NCBI GenBank assembly: GCA_964615905.1
Contig: CAZTUB010000002.1
Coordinates: forward strand, 372,001 to 436,000
Length of the DNA: 64,000 nucleotides
Source: DATLMR01 sp964615905
Lineage (GTDB): Bacteria > Acidobacteriota > Blastocatellia > UBA7656
Direction: 5' to 3'
Position numbers and translations under genes: made by a program. The notes beneath the pieces are model-generated. The model was not told the origin of the DNA and made no database searches. It saw only the letters and a list, made by a program, of their open reading frames with translations. Shown here in pieces: positions 1 through 9,029 of the stretch (positions are counted from its first letter, which is position 1; each line of letters starts with the position of its first letter).

Positions 1-1
1 C

Positions 2-2299
2 TTTCTTTTAGAGACAGCCGTAGAGCTTGTCGAGGCGCTTGTCAAGGACGAGCCTTTTTCGCTTGAAGAGAAGCTCGACTGCGCGCGGCGCATCATCGCG
101 AAAACTGAGCTTGGGCCGAGCACTCGCTCAATCGTCAACGCGGCCGCGGAGCGCGGCATCCCGTGGATGCGCGTCAACGGCGACAGCCTTGTGCAGCTCG
201 GTTACGGAAAGAATCGACGCCTCATACAAGCGGCCGTCTCTGATCGGACAAGCTGCATCGCGGTCGAGATCGCGTGCGATAAACATCTGACAAAGTCCGT
301 GCTCGAACAGGCAGCGATCCCCGTCCCTCGCGGCGAGATAGTGCGCACGGAGCGAGAAGCGGTCGATGCGCTCGCCTTACTAGGCGCGCCCGTCGTCGTC
401 AAACCTCTGGACGGTCGCCAGGGTCAGGGCGTCTCGTTGAACCTCTCGACTCCGCACGAAGTCGCCGCCGCTTTTCGCCTAGCCCGCGACTACTCTTCAA
501 GCGTGCTGGTCGAAGAGCTGTTCGAAGGCCGAAACTATCGCGTGCTGGTCGTCAACGGCAAGGTCGTCGCGGCGAGCGAGCGGCTGCCCGCTCACATCAC
601 AGGCGACGGCACGCACACGGTCGCTGACCTGATAGCGATAACCAACAGCGACCCGAATCGTGGAGACGGGCACGAAAAACCGCTTACGAAGATACCTGTC
701 GATCCGGTCATGTTCTCTTACCTTGAAAAGCACGCCATCAGGACCGATTACGTTCCGGCGCGCGGCGAGCGCGTATTCTTGCGCGACGGGATCAACCTGT
801 CGACAGGGGGGACCGCTAAAGATGTCACAGACATCGTCCACGCCCAGGTCGTGCGGATGTGCGAAAGAGTCGCCACCATTATGGGTCTGGACATCTGCGG
901 CATCGACCTTGTGCTGAAAGATATTTCGGAGCCTTTGACGCGCGGGAGCGGCGGGGTGATCGAAGTCAACGCGTCGCCCGGCATTCGCATGCATCACTTC
1001 CCAAGCGAGGGCCACTCGCGCAATGTCGCTGCCGCCATCGTCGATATGCTCTATCCTGAAGGGGCGGCCTCGCGCATCCCGATAGTCTCGATCACAGGGA
1101 CCAACGGCAAGACCACCGTCACGCGCATGGTCGGCCATATCCTATCGGAGATGGGCAAGGTAGTCGGGCTGACCACGACCGACGGCATATACATCGGCAA
1201 AGAGTGCATAGTCGAAGGCGACACCACGGGGCCGCAGTCTGCGAAAACCATCCTGACCGACCCGACGGTCGAGGTGGCGGTGCTTGAAACGGCGCGCGGC
1301 GGGATCGCGCGGCGGGGGCTTGGATATGACTGGTCGGACGTCGGCGTCATAACGAACATACAGCCCGATCACATCGGGCAGGACGGGATAAAGAGCCTCG
1401 ATGATCTCGTCTTTGTAAAATCGCTTGTGGCCGAGCGCGTTCGAGAAGGCGGGACGCTGGTGCTTAACGCTGACGACGAGCACCTGGCTCGCTTGATGGA
1501 GAGCCCGCGAGTCCGAAAGGTGAAGAAGCAGGTCGTATACTTTTCGCTTCACGCAAACCACCTGCTTATCAGAAAGCACCTCGCGGCGGGCGGCACCGCA
1601 TACTTCGTCCGCGACGGGTGGATAATCGAGGCCACTGGCCACAAAGAGCACACGATCATAAAATCATCGACAATCCCTGTAACATTGAACGGCACTGCCG
1701 ACTTCAACATCGCAAACGCGCTGGCGGCCATCGCCGCCGCTCGCGCGATGGGCGCGACTCGCGACCAGGCGCGGTCATTCATAATGACGTTCAGGAGCCT
1801 GGGTCATAATCCCGGTCGCGGCAATCTCTATCACGTAGCGGGCGGGTATGTGATGCTCGATTACGGCCACAACCCCGACGCCATTAAGGCCATATGCCGC
1901 ATGGCTTTGCAATGGGAGGGCCGAAAGGTGACCGGCATAGTCGGAGTGCCGGGCGACCGCGCGAACTCCGTGGTCGTTGAGGCGGGGCTCGCAGCGGCCA
2001 AAGGGTTCAACCGGGTAATCATAAAAGAAGACTGCGACTTGAGAGGCCGCGCCAAAGGCGAGGTGGCGGGGCTTTTGTGCGAAGCGATCAAAGCCTGTGC
2101 GCCGGAGCGCGAGTGCTCGATAGTGCTGAACGAAATAGAGGCGCTTGAGCTTGCGCTTAAAGAGATTGGGCAGGGCGATGTCATAATCGTCTTTTATGAC
2201 AAGCTCAAACCGCTGCTCGACATGCTCGAAAGACACGGCGCGGTTCCTGCCGCGAAGCTTGAAAATATGGTGACGACGCTCAGCGTAGCCAAAGGTTGA
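2..2299 (+). CDS. cphA: Cyanophycin synthetase, 5'-truncated by window edge
   Basis: Cyanophycin synthetase polymerises Asp and Arg into the storage polymer cyanophycin, using ATP, in the cytoplasm. The frame is open from base 2, so the gene starts outside the window; 765 residues are visible, against roughly 870-900 in typical family members, so about 100-130 N-terminal residues are missing. The visible start matches the end of the N-terminal region (LVQLGYGKN near base 190), followed by an ATP-grasp domain (VVVKPLDGRQGQGVS near base 390). The C-terminal half is a Mur-ligase-like domain with the P-loop GTNGKTT (near base 1098), TARGGI, and DYGHNPDA (near base 1860). An ATG at 167 is in frame but falls inside the conserved region, so it is not the start. 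xthA follows 27 bases later. Confidence is high from the two-domain order and motifs. Confidence 0.95.
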   Translation, partial: FLLETAVELVEALVKDEPFSLEEKLDCARRIIAKTELGPSTRSIVNAAAERGIPWMRVNGDSLVQLGYGKNRRLIQAAVSDRTSCIAVEIACDKHLTKSVLEQAAIPVPRGEIVRTEREAVDALALLGAPVVVKPLDGRQGQGVSLNLSTPHEVAAAFRLARDYSSSVLVEELFEGRNYRVLVVNGKVVAASERLPAHITGDGTHTVADLIAITNSDPNRGDGHEKPLTKIPVDPVMFSYLEKHAIRTDYVPARGERVFLRDGINLSTGGTAKDVTDIVHAQVVRMCERVATIMGLDICGIDLVLKDISEPLTRGSGGVIEVNASPGIRMHHFPSEGHSRNVAAAIVDMLYPEGAASRIPIVSITGTNGKTTVTRMVGHILSEMGKVVGLTTTDGIYIGKECIVEGDTTGPQSAKTILTDPTVEVAVLETARGGIARRGLGYDWSDVGVITNIQPDHIGQDGIKSLDDLVFVKSLVAERVREGGTLVLNADDEHLARLMESPRVRKVKKQVVYFSLHANHLLIRKHLAAGGTAYFVRDGWIIEATGHKEHTIIKSSTIPVTLNGTADFNIANALAAIAAARAMGATRDQARSFIMTFRSLGHNPGRGNLYHVAGGYVMLDYGHNPDAIKAICRMALQWEGRKVTGIVGVPGDRANSVVVEAGLAAAKGFNRVIIKEDCDLRGRAKGEVAGLLCEAIKACAPERECSIVLNEIEALELALKEIGQGDVIIVFYDKLKPLLDMLERHGAVPAAKLENMVTTLSVAKG

Positions 2300-2326
2300 T
2301 GAGCGCCTGGTGTAAAATGAGCAGCT

Positions 2327-3130
2327 ATGAAGATAGCTACGTGGAATGTCAACTCTGTAACTGCGCGGCTACCGCTCGTCTTGAAATGGCTCGGTAGCGA
2401 GCGGCCGGACGTTTTATGCTTGCAAGAGACAAAGTGCATCGACGACCGGTTCCCGCGCGAAGCGGTGGCCGAGCTCGGTTACGAGTCGTTGATTTTCGGG
2501 CAGCCCACTTATAACGGCGTGGCGATACTGGCGCGCGCAGGTTCAACCGATGGCTCGACCGATCTGTTGGCCGATGTTCAGCGCGGGTTTCCAAAAGACT
2601 CGCCCGAAGCGCAGGCGCGGCTGCTTGTGGCTAACGTGCGCGGTGTTCACATCATCAACGTCTACATCCCGAACGGGCAAGCGGTAGGGACCGACAAGTA
2701 CCAGTTCAAGCTGGAATGGATGCGGCGGCTGCGCGATTTTATCGACTCGCGTTTCAAGCCCGACGAGAAGGTCTTCATCTGCGGCGACTTCAACGTAGCG
2801 CCTGAAGAGATAGACGTGCACGACCCGAAATTGTGGCGAGGCCGTATACTCTTCAGCAAACCTGAGCGCGAGGCGCTCGACCACATAAAGCAATGGGGCT
2901 TCGTCGATACTTTCAGACTGCACAACCAGGAGGGCGGCCAGTTCTCGTGGTGGGATTACCGCGCGGCATCTTTCAGGCGCAACGCGGGGCTCCGCATCGA
3001 CCACGTATGGGCGAGCGAGCCGCTCGCGCGTCTTTCGACAAACAGCTGGATAGACAAAGAGCCGCGCCAATGGGAGCGGCCTTCGGACCACACGCCCGTC
3101 GTCGCCGAGTTCAAGCAGGTCAAAAAATAA
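2327..3130 (+). CDS. xthA: Exodeoxyribonuclease III
   Basis: Exonuclease III / AP endonuclease of the EEP superfamily, acting in base-excision repair by cleaving 5' of abasic sites and degrading one strand of duplex DNA. At 267 aa it has full family length. Visible catalytic signatures are the N-terminal ATWNVNS, the metal-binding Glu in LQETKC (about residue 34), GDFNVAP (about 162-168), the RIDHVW block and the C-terminal SDHTPV histidine. The start is the ATG at 2327, 27 bases after cphA and in the same direction, so co-transcription with cphA is possible. No unusual features. Confidence 0.95.
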   Translation: MKIATWNVNSVTARLPLVLKWLGSERPDVLCLQETKCIDDRFPREAVAELGYESLIFGQPTYNGVAILARAGSTDGSTDLLADVQRGFPKDSPEAQARLLVANVRGVHIINVYIPNGQAVGTDKYQFKLEWMRRLRDFIDSRFKPDEKVFICGDFNVAPEEIDVHDPKLWRGRILFSKPEREALDHIKQWGFVDTFRLHNQEGGQFSWWDYRAASFRRNAGLRIDHVWASEPLARLSTNSWIDKEPRQWERPSDHTPVVAEFKQVKK

Positions 3131-3248
3131 CTGAGCACCCGCCCGCCGCCATGCGCGGACTATGGCCATTACAACTGCCACGCGGCGACAGCCTTATATT
3201 TGTGGCATACCTGGCTGCCCTCCGCTGTTCCCACCCAGCTACCGGCTT

Positions 3249-3809
3249 TTACTGCCGCCCGATTCGCCGCGTCCAATCCACAAGATTCTGGAGCAATTTG
3301 CGTATGAACTCTTTCGTCGTCTCATCCGTCAAATTCCCCTCGGCGTCAAACCGCTCCGATGCGTTGCCGATCATCACCTCCGGCTGGTTTATGGGAAACA
3401 TATTGAGGAAGACCATCATCTGCCGCAGGTGGTACTGCGCACGCGCCGTGCCGATGGTTCCGACCGATGCGCCCATGATAGCGGCCGGTTTGCCGTTCCA
3501 GGCGCTGTCGCCGTAAGGCCTGGAAGCCCAGTCAATCGCGTTTTTCAACACGCCCGGAATCGAGTAGTTGTACTCAGGGGTAACGATCAGAATAGCATCC
3601 GCCTCGCGTATTCGCTTCTTCAACTCTGTGACTTTGGCGGGCGGATTCTGCTCTTCGTCCTGGTTAAAGCCTGGGATGTCGTCAAGCTCAAAGGTGTCGA
3701 TGGTCGCGCCTTCAGGCACAAGCTCCGTTGCGGCGCGAAGGGCCGCGCGATTGAATGACTCTTGTCGAAGGCTGCCTGCGATTCCAAGTATGCGAATCTG
3801 TTTGCTCAT
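3249..3809 (-). CDS. NADPH-dependent FMN reductase family protein
   Basis: Flavodoxin-like reductase of 186 aa (family of chromate/azo/quinone reductases), which would use NAD(P)H to reduce FMN-bound acceptors in the cytoplasm. The N-terminus has the phosphate-binding loop GIAGSLRQESFNRA. The middle has TPEYNYSIPGVLKNAIDW, the classic FMN-contacting segment of this family, and then GASVGTIGTARAQ. The ATG at 3809 is preferred over a TTG one codon upstream because AGGAGG lies six bases before it. It stands alone, convergent with xthA and about 300 bases downstream of the kinase operon. The substrate cannot be told from sequence. Confidence 0.9.
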   Translation of the reverse strand: MSKQIRILGIAGSLRQESFNRAALRAATELVPEGATIDTFELDDIPGFNQDEEQNPPAKVTELKKRIREADAILIVTPEYNYSIPGVLKNAIDWASRPYGDSAWNGKPAAIMGASVGTIGTARAQYHLRQMMVFLNMFPINQPEVMIGNASERFDAEGNLTDETTKEFIRKLLQNLVDWTRRIGRQ

Positions 3810-4112
3810 CAACGTCCTCCTGGTTGGGATAGATTTAGCCTGTAGAGGCGTGCATCATCTGAGTGATCGTAACTGGAGATGACAATCTTCCGTGGTCTGT
3901 CTGCCGCGTCCACGGCTGTGGCTGACCGCTACTGCTTATAATCCTGGCTCTGTGCGCCGGGGAGCGTCAAGCTGATAATGTCGAGCGGCGTGCACAATTC
4001 ATGCGCGCTTGCCTTTCACTTCCCCCGCCCTGCTCAACGAGAGTGGAATCTGTGGTCCAAACCCAGTTTAGGCGTGCGATGATAACCGCATAAGCTGTCA
4101 GGCCGGGAGTCG
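3810..4112. other. Intergenic, upstream of FMN reductase
   Basis: About 300 bases between the kinase gene's stop and the reductase's start, both on the minus strand. It must carry the reductase promoter, but I see no convincing -35/-10 pair on that strand. No ORF with coding character and no strong hairpin were seen. Confidence 0.4.
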
Positions 4113-5432
4113 TTAGGAACGAATCTCACCTTCAGACTTCCCGAAATTCACTCTGGTCCCGACGGCTATGGTCAGGCTGCGCCCCGGTTCTACATCTTTA
4201 ACCGCACCTTCGGCAGAAGTCGTCACCCACTTATCCGGGGATAAGTTCTTGAGCCCCCAGATGTCCGGGTTGGACGGGTGGCGGACGACTTCCGCGACAG
4301 GCTGCGTGAAATCATACAACTTTTGCTCGTCTGTGTGATGCGGGAACAGCTTCGTGTCATGGTTGAGCATCACCACGTTTGCGCCGATACGCATGCGGGG
4401 CGGGAGCCGGAGCGGGCTTTTGCAGGACCAGCAAGAGCCCGCCGCCCCGGACTGCTTCAACAACTCTGGGTCATAGAAATTCTCCATACCACAGCTTGAG
4501 CAATACGCGATTGAGTCACGTAGCCGCGCACAAACCTGTCGCCATTCGCTTTCACGCACGCGGCCGTGTTGAGGGTCGCGGATCCCGTCGGTGAACGCCC
4601 TGGTGAAAATATCGCGTAGGAATTGCGGGTAGATTGGCCAAAACGCGAGCGCATTATCATGGTAACCGGGGACCGGCTCATTAGAGGTGTCTTGCGGGTC
4701 GAAGATGAATAAAGGCTCTGTGCCGTAGAGCTTGGTCATCGCGGGCAGGTCAAGACATTTTATCGACAGTTCCTTTTTGCCCTCTAACGGGTGATGGACC
4801 ATCAGCATGTAAAAGAGCAGGACGGCCAGCGAGAAGAGGTCGGTCTGGGTGCTGGGCAAGGCGTCGCCACGGACCACTTCAGGGGCCATGAAACGCGGCG
4901 TTCCCAATACACTGCTCTTCGCCTGGGCGTCTACGGCGACGTTATCATTATCCCCTATTAAGATATCGCCTGAGGCGGGATCGAAGAACGCGTTGCCGAA
5001 AGAGATGTCTCTATAGCACAGCCCCTTCGAGTGAAGCTGGAGGTAGCTGTGCGACAGTTCGACCCCGGCCGTAGCGAGGGCGCGGAAAGTAGGCTCTATG
5101 CGCCTCTTCATCAAGTCCACTATGCTTTTGAACCTCTTGTCCCGCAGCGGCATGACGTAACCGAAGCCGCGCACACCCGGCGCAGATAATGTCTCCATAG
5201 GCCATAGGAATTTCATGTTTGGCGGGCCTGTCTTTGTTAGCGTTTCTATCGAAGACCGCAATTCGCTCGTGGCTATGTGCGGAAAGAACCATTTCACAGC
5301 GACGGCCTTGCCGCCCAGTTCTGCCTGGTAAACCTCTCCCTGGCCTCCCGCTCCGAGGAACCGGCCCACCGTGCAATCCATGCCAGAGGATTCGGCTCGC
5401 ACCGATTGGCCGGGTTCAAGAATCTGGTTCAT
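4113..5432 (-). CDS. TerY-P-type Ser/Thr kinase with zinc ribbon and FHA-like tail (YegI-like)
   Basis: Eukaryotic-type protein kinase of 439 aa, last gene of a four-gene minus-strand operon. Kinase core: glycine-rich loop LGAGGQGEVY (26-35), VAIK-type Lys47, catalytic YRDISFGN (140-147), DND in place of DFG (161-163), and GTPRFMAPE (177-185). HRD is YRD and the usual catalytic-loop Lys is Ser; to my knowledge both, and DND, are usual in the TerY-P/YegI kinase group, so it need not be inactive. After the core come two CxxC pairs (311-314 and 334-337), which form a zinc ribbon. The last ~90 residues (IWGLKNLSPDKW) look like an FHA-type beta-sandwich. It begins 11 bases after the beta-helix gene. 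It probably phosphorylates its operon partners, opposed by the PP2C enzyme. Confidence 0.85.
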   Translation of the reverse strand: MNQILEPGQSVRAESSGMDCTVGRFLGAGGQGEVYQAELGGKAVAVKWFFPHIATSELRSSIETLTKTGPPNMKFLWPMETLSAPGVRGFGYVMPLRDKRFKSIVDLMKRRIEPTFRALATAGVELSHSYLQLHSKGLCYRDISFGNAFFDPASGDILIGDNDNVAVDAQAKSSVLGTPRFMAPEVVRGDALPSTQTDLFSLAVLLFYMLMVHHPLEGKKELSIKCLDLPAMTKLYGTEPLFIFDPQDTSNEPVPGYHDNALAFWPIYPQFLRDIFTRAFTDGIRDPQHGRVRESEWRQVCARLRDSIAYCSSCGMENFYDPELLKQSGAAGSCWSCKSPLRLPPRMRIGANVVMLNHDTKLFPHHTDEQKLYDFTQPVAEVVRHPSNPDIWGLKNLSPDKWVTTSAEGAVKDVEPGRSLTIAVGTRVNFGKSEGEIRS

Positions 5433-5443
5433 CCTGCTCCCCC

Positions 5444-7006
5444 TTAAACTTTGTTGCCGCTCTTGTTCAACTTAGACCCGGGCTCGACCGCCCATGGGCC
5501 GTTGATGTTATCGCTCAAGTCACAATCCTCGACCGTCGCCACACTGCTTCCGGTGACGCGAATCGCTTCCCAGCCGTTACGGCGGATTTCCGAATGCCTG
5601 ATTGACGCTTCGCTCCCCTGGTCGATGCACACCCCTGCTGCGTCATTGTCGAAGACGCGACAGTGCTCGATCAAAGCGCGACCTTTGTAATGGACCCATA
5701 CGCCCTTGTCCCGGTTCCCGAATATGTCACACCGCCGTACGAGCGGGAGCCCGTTTGTGCCGCTGTTAGAAGTAACGTTGCCGCGACTCACCGCCGTAGC
5801 CCTGCCGATCAGGGCCTGGTCGCCGTAGATGTCTGCGAGTATGTGAGCCGCCATCTGCCTCGCCTCCTCCAGGGTGTCGCCGCTTATGACGAGGCCCGAC
5901 CCGGCGCAATTGGAAATCTCGCATTCCTCAATAATCCCCCCGGCGTCATCCCATACCCAGATGCCGTAGTACCCGCCGTCTTGAACGCGACATCGCCTTA
6001 TCTGGGGGCTTACCCCCGGCCCGTGGATTGAGATGCATACGCCAGCGTTGCTGCTGATGACGCAGTCCTCAATAATGAGCCTGCCGAAGCTGATGTCTAC
6101 AGCAGGATAGCTGTCCTGCTCGCCGTCGGAGAAGCTTCGCAGCGTTAATCCGCGAATTTTGATCTCTGCCGCTCTGGTCACGACGCATGGCGAGTCCGCG
6201 CTTTCGACGATCACCTCTTCCGCCCGCCCGCCGCCGCTGATCCACACGGGCTTGTTTATTATGAGGCTCTCCCTATACACCCCCGGCTCCACCAGGATGT
6301 GCGCGCCGGGCCGTGCGCTCTCGATTGCATGACTGATGCTTTCGTGCTGAGCCCCGCGTTCCTGAGATACGGTCAACGTAGTAGGCGGCGGAGGCTCGTG
6401 TTGCGTGCTTTGATTCGCCTGTTGTCTCTCCCTGTTGACCTCCGCGAAAATCCTGCTGGCCACTTCGGTTGGAAGACCTACTCGCTCTCTGATGCGCCGC
6501 AGGTCGGCTTTTTCATATTCCGTGGCGACACCGTCGGCGAAGACTATGCGCAGGGCCTGCCGCAGTATCTCTTCCGGCGACGAGTCTGCCGAAACTTTCG
6601 GAGCGGTTTCGATGAAAGGGTCATCAGGATCAACAGGACCGTCCGCGCCCCTTGATACCGCAGCCCGACTGCCGGTCCCTTCTTCTAATTCACCTGTTGA
6701 GACCACTCCGAGCGCCAACGCCCAGGATTCGACAGCCCACTTTGACGCCGCTTCGGAGTAACCCAGGTTCTCTTGCAGACGTTTTACAAGCCGCGCGATA
6801 AGTAGTTTCACCGGTAGCACGCCCGACGCGCTGGTTAGGTCGGCGGCTACCCTCTCCTTTAATGCGCCCGCCAGTACATTGATCTCGCGTTTGTACTGAC
6901 CGCAGTAATCGCGCAGCATCGCCTCGCACCTTCGGGGATCATCGGCCAGCGACTTTCCATGCCGTTCAATAATTCTGGCGAGTTCTTGCCGCACGGCGTC
7001 GTTCAT
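5444..7006 (-). CDS. TerB-like plus right-handed beta-helix protein of the kinase operon
   Basis: A 520-aa protein with three parts. Residues 1-115 are helical (LRDYCGQYKREINVLAGALK and AVESWALALGV); similar unnamed segments occur at the N-termini of signalling proteins in cyanobacteria and Chloroflexi. Residues about 145-195 (VFADGVATEYEKADLRRIRE) resemble a TerB-like acidic helical domain. Residues about 215-520 are a right-handed beta-helix of PbH1 repeats (AIESARPGAHILVEPGVY, then repeated coils such as GIWVWDDAGGIIEECEIS), NosD/pectate-lyase-like in fold. No signal peptide is seen, so it is probably cytoplasmic. Its start overlaps the PP2C stop by four bases (ATGA), showing translational coupling. 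It may be a substrate or scaffold for the kinase/phosphatase pair; that role is inference. Confidence 0.75.
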   Translation of the reverse strand: MNDAVRQELARIIERHGKSLADDPRRCEAMLRDYCGQYKREINVLAGALKERVAADLTSASGVLPVKLLIARLVKRLQENLGYSEAASKWAVESWALALGVVSTGELEEGTGSRAAVSRGADGPVDPDDPFIETAPKVSADSSPEEILRQALRIVFADGVATEYEKADLRRIRERVGLPTEVASRIFAEVNRERQQANQSTQHEPPPPTTLTVSQERGAQHESISHAIESARPGAHILVEPGVYRESLIINKPVWISGGGRAEEVIVESADSPCVVTRAAEIKIRGLTLRSFSDGEQDSYPAVDISFGRLIIEDCVISSNAGVCISIHGPGVSPQIRRCRVQDGGYYGIWVWDDAGGIIEECEISNCAGSGLVISGDTLEEARQMAAHILADIYGDQALIGRATAVSRGNVTSNSGTNGLPLVRRCDIFGNRDKGVWVHYKGRALIEHCRVFDNDAAGVCIDQGSEASIRHSEIRRNGWEAIRVTGSSVATVEDCDLSDNINGPWAVEPGSKLNKSGNKV

Positions 7007-8004
7007 TGCTTCTCACCCCTGGCGGCGGCCGGTTCCTTCTCGCCGGTTTCCGTTTGAGACGGCAAATCCTCCGCTTTGATAACGGGCTCGCCGGGCGGGG
7101 CATCGGCCACCCTGGACAAGGCGTCTTTGCGGCAGATGATCGCAAGCGTTGTGTCGTCCCCGCTCCCTGTTTCTGTGGCCTCTGTGAGCCAGCCTTCAAG
7201 GCTTCGGTCAACCGCCTCTATACCGTCCGAGCGCAGGATCTCCAGCATGTCCTTTCCTACCTTCGTAAACTCCTCCTCATTAAGAAATGAGTTGGCGTAC
7301 CCGTCTGTCGAAATTAAGATGAGGGCGGGCGGTGTGCCTACAATCGTCTGGAATCCGAGACGGAAATCGGGCCATGCGTTTTGTGAGCTGAGAGATGTCG
7401 TCTCATTTGCAAAGAGGCGGTCGTCTTTGGGCAGCGGTCTTTCGACCTCCCCTGTGTCCGACACAAGTAAGATGTCTCCGTCCCCAAGCTGTAGGTAGAG
7501 TATGAAAGACTTTTCGACTATCGCTGTGACAACCGTGGCCCCGTAGGCCTTGAGCGGGTTCGCGGCCACTGATTCACGCGCCGCCGCGCCGTCGGCTTGC
7601 TCAAGCGCGCTCAGTTCTTCATCCGAAAACGGGTTAGCCTCTACATGGTTTTTGACGGCCTCATTCCACCGTCGCGCCAGCTCTTGCGGCAGGCGCTCTT
7701 CGGCGGTGCGCTTGACAGACGATAGATTACTCAGGTCAGGCTGCCCGTCGAGGAATTCCTGGCCGAGCGCGAGTGTTGTCTCTATCGCCAGCCTGGACCC
7801 TATATGGCTGCGGAAGTACTTCGCGCTCCCATGTCCATCCGATACGACAACGATAAGCCGCTGGCCGAGGCCCTGAATCTGTAGCCAGCCTATGGCGTCC
7901 TGGTTGGGGAGACCTGTACGGCCATGCGAAGCGCCGCGCACGCTTCTCCCGATAACCCACCATGCGGCATCTGCAACGCCTGCCGCCATCGCCTCCCCTA
8001 CCAT
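7003..8004 (-). CDS. PP2C-family protein phosphatase (TerY-P/YegK-like)
   Basis: Metal-dependent Ser/Thr phosphatase of 333 aa. The PP2C metal and catalytic motifs are present: GLPNQD (32-36), VSDGHGS (54-60), LGDGDILLV, STDGYANSF and the C-terminal GSGDDTTLAII. The last ~50 residues are a charged, Pro/Glu-rich tail. The start overlaps the vWA gene's end by seven bases and its stop overlaps the beta-helix gene by four, so it sits in the middle of a translationally coupled operon. It should remove phosphates added by the kinase encoded downstream, as in TerY-P triads and E. coli YegI/YegK. An alternative ATG five codons in has a closer purine tract but too short a spacer. Confidence 0.88.
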   Translation of the reverse strand: MVGEAMAAGVADAAWWVIGRSVRGASHGRTGLPNQDAIGWLQIQGLGQRLIVVVSDGHGSAKYFRSHIGSRLAIETTLALGQEFLDGQPDLSNLSSVKRTAEERLPQELARRWNEAVKNHVEANPFSDEELSALEQADGAAARESVAANPLKAYGATVVTAIVEKSFILYLQLGDGDILLVSDTGEVERPLPKDDRLFANETTSLSSQNAWPDFRLGFQTIVGTPPALILISTDGYANSFLNEEEFTKVGKDMLEILRSDGIEAVDRSLEGWLTEATETGSGDDTTLAIICRKDALSRVADAPPGEPVIKAEDLPSQTETGEKEPAAARGEKQ

Positions 8005-8705
8005 ACGTCTGTCGGCTCTGTGCCGGTATCCGCCGCGACAGGGGCAGCAGGGATGGGCACGTTCGCGCCGGGGGAAGGAGAGTCTTTAGTCTGGCTGGCG
8101 GGCGATGACGCCGACTTTAACACGGCGGTCGACACCCACTTTATATGCCTTACGAGCGCCTCAGGGTTATTCGCTTGCAGAGGTTTGATCTCCGAATGGC
8201 CGATGAATCCTTGTAAGACTTCATCGTCCGCGTCCGCGCCGATTGATATGGCGATTCGAACCGCCTTCTTACCCCAGGGCTGGTCCATGAGCGCTCTCAG
8301 CCCGCCTTGAAAGTCGTCCGTAGGCTGGCCGTCAGAAATCAGCACCAGCACGGGCGGGAGGGCACGGTCGGTCATCGGTGGTATCTTCAGTTGTTCGGCC
8401 ACCATCTGAAGCGCCTTACCCATGTGCGTTTCGCCTTCAGCGCTCAGGTCCTCCCACTTAAAATCGGCAACAGGTGTGGGCTGGGAGATGTGCCACTGCG
8501 CCCCGTTGGAGAACCTTATTGCGCGAACAAGCACCTGTGCGTTGGGGTTCTCGTCGGCAACCTTTTGCATATGAGGGATCGCTTCCCTTATGGCATTATT
8601 TAGAGCCTGAATTTTACCATCGGACTCCATGGAGCCAGAACTGTCTGCTATCCAGATGAAATGGAGCGGCCTCGTCGCAAGCTCGCCGCCGGGTCGTTTG
8701 CTCAT
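7998..8705 (-). CDS. von Willebrand factor A domain protein (TerY/YegL-like)
   Basis: A 235-aa vWA protein, first gene of the kinase operon. The MIDAS metal site is intact: DSSGSM (about 21-26), the Thr of EGETHMG, and the Asp of LISDGQPTDD. A disordered Ser/Pro/Ala-rich tail follows the domain. I place the start at the ATG at 8705 (MSKRPGG), with AAGGA nine bases upstream; an in-frame ATG 19 codons earlier lacks homology and a ribosome site. In TerY-P systems the vWA protein is thought to be the metal-dependent adaptor or phospho-target of the kinase/phosphatase pair. No signal peptide or membrane segment, so it is cytoplasmic. Promoter candidates lie in the 320-base region upstream. Confidence 0.88.
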   Translation of the reverse strand: MSKRPGGELATRPLHFIWIADSSGSMESDGKIQALNNAIREAIPHMQKVADENPNAQVLVRAIRFSNGAQWHISQPTPVADFKWEDLSAEGETHMGKALQMVAEQLKIPPMTDRALPPVLVLISDGQPTDDFQGGLRALMDQPWGKKAVRIAISIGADADDEVLQGFIGHSEIKPLQANNPEALVRHIKWVSTAVLKSASSPASQTKDSPSPGANVPIPAAPVAADTGTEPTDVW

Positions 8706-9029
8706 ATTATGGTGTTCCTTTTTGCCATCTGTCGATATGGCGTCCGTAGGAATCATAAGCAATCAAGATGCCGCGCCGGTTCGTTCAGCCATTTCCCTCG
8801 CCGACGGTGCTATATGGCTATAGAACACCCTCACGGGCCGGAAGAGATGAGCCGTTTTTGATACCGAATCGGTACGAATGGCCGATTTGATCTATTACCT
8901 GGGGTCTGTGCTTTCGTGGTTACGAATCACGCGAGAGCATTAAGGTATTAAAAGATAGCGCCTGCAACTTACAACTTGCAGGCGCTGTGTAGATTAAATA
9001 AATGAGGTTTCGAAGCAATTTTTATAAAG
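8706..9029. other. Intergenic region upstream of the vWA operon
   Basis: Carries the tRNA-Ser terminator (8957-8986) and two short perfect dyads that could be operator sites for the operon: CTATA/TATAG with a 4-base centre (8810-8823) and TACCGA/TCGGTA with a 1-base centre (8862-8874). No gene is visible. Confidence 0.4.
8957..8986 (-). terminator. Rho-independent terminator of tRNA-Ser
   Basis: Perfect 11-bp stem (AGCGCCTGCAA with its complement) around an 8-base loop, 44 bases after the tRNA 3' end. On the minus strand it is followed by ATCTTTTAAT, a T-rich tract as expected for intrinsic termination. Confidence 0.8.
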
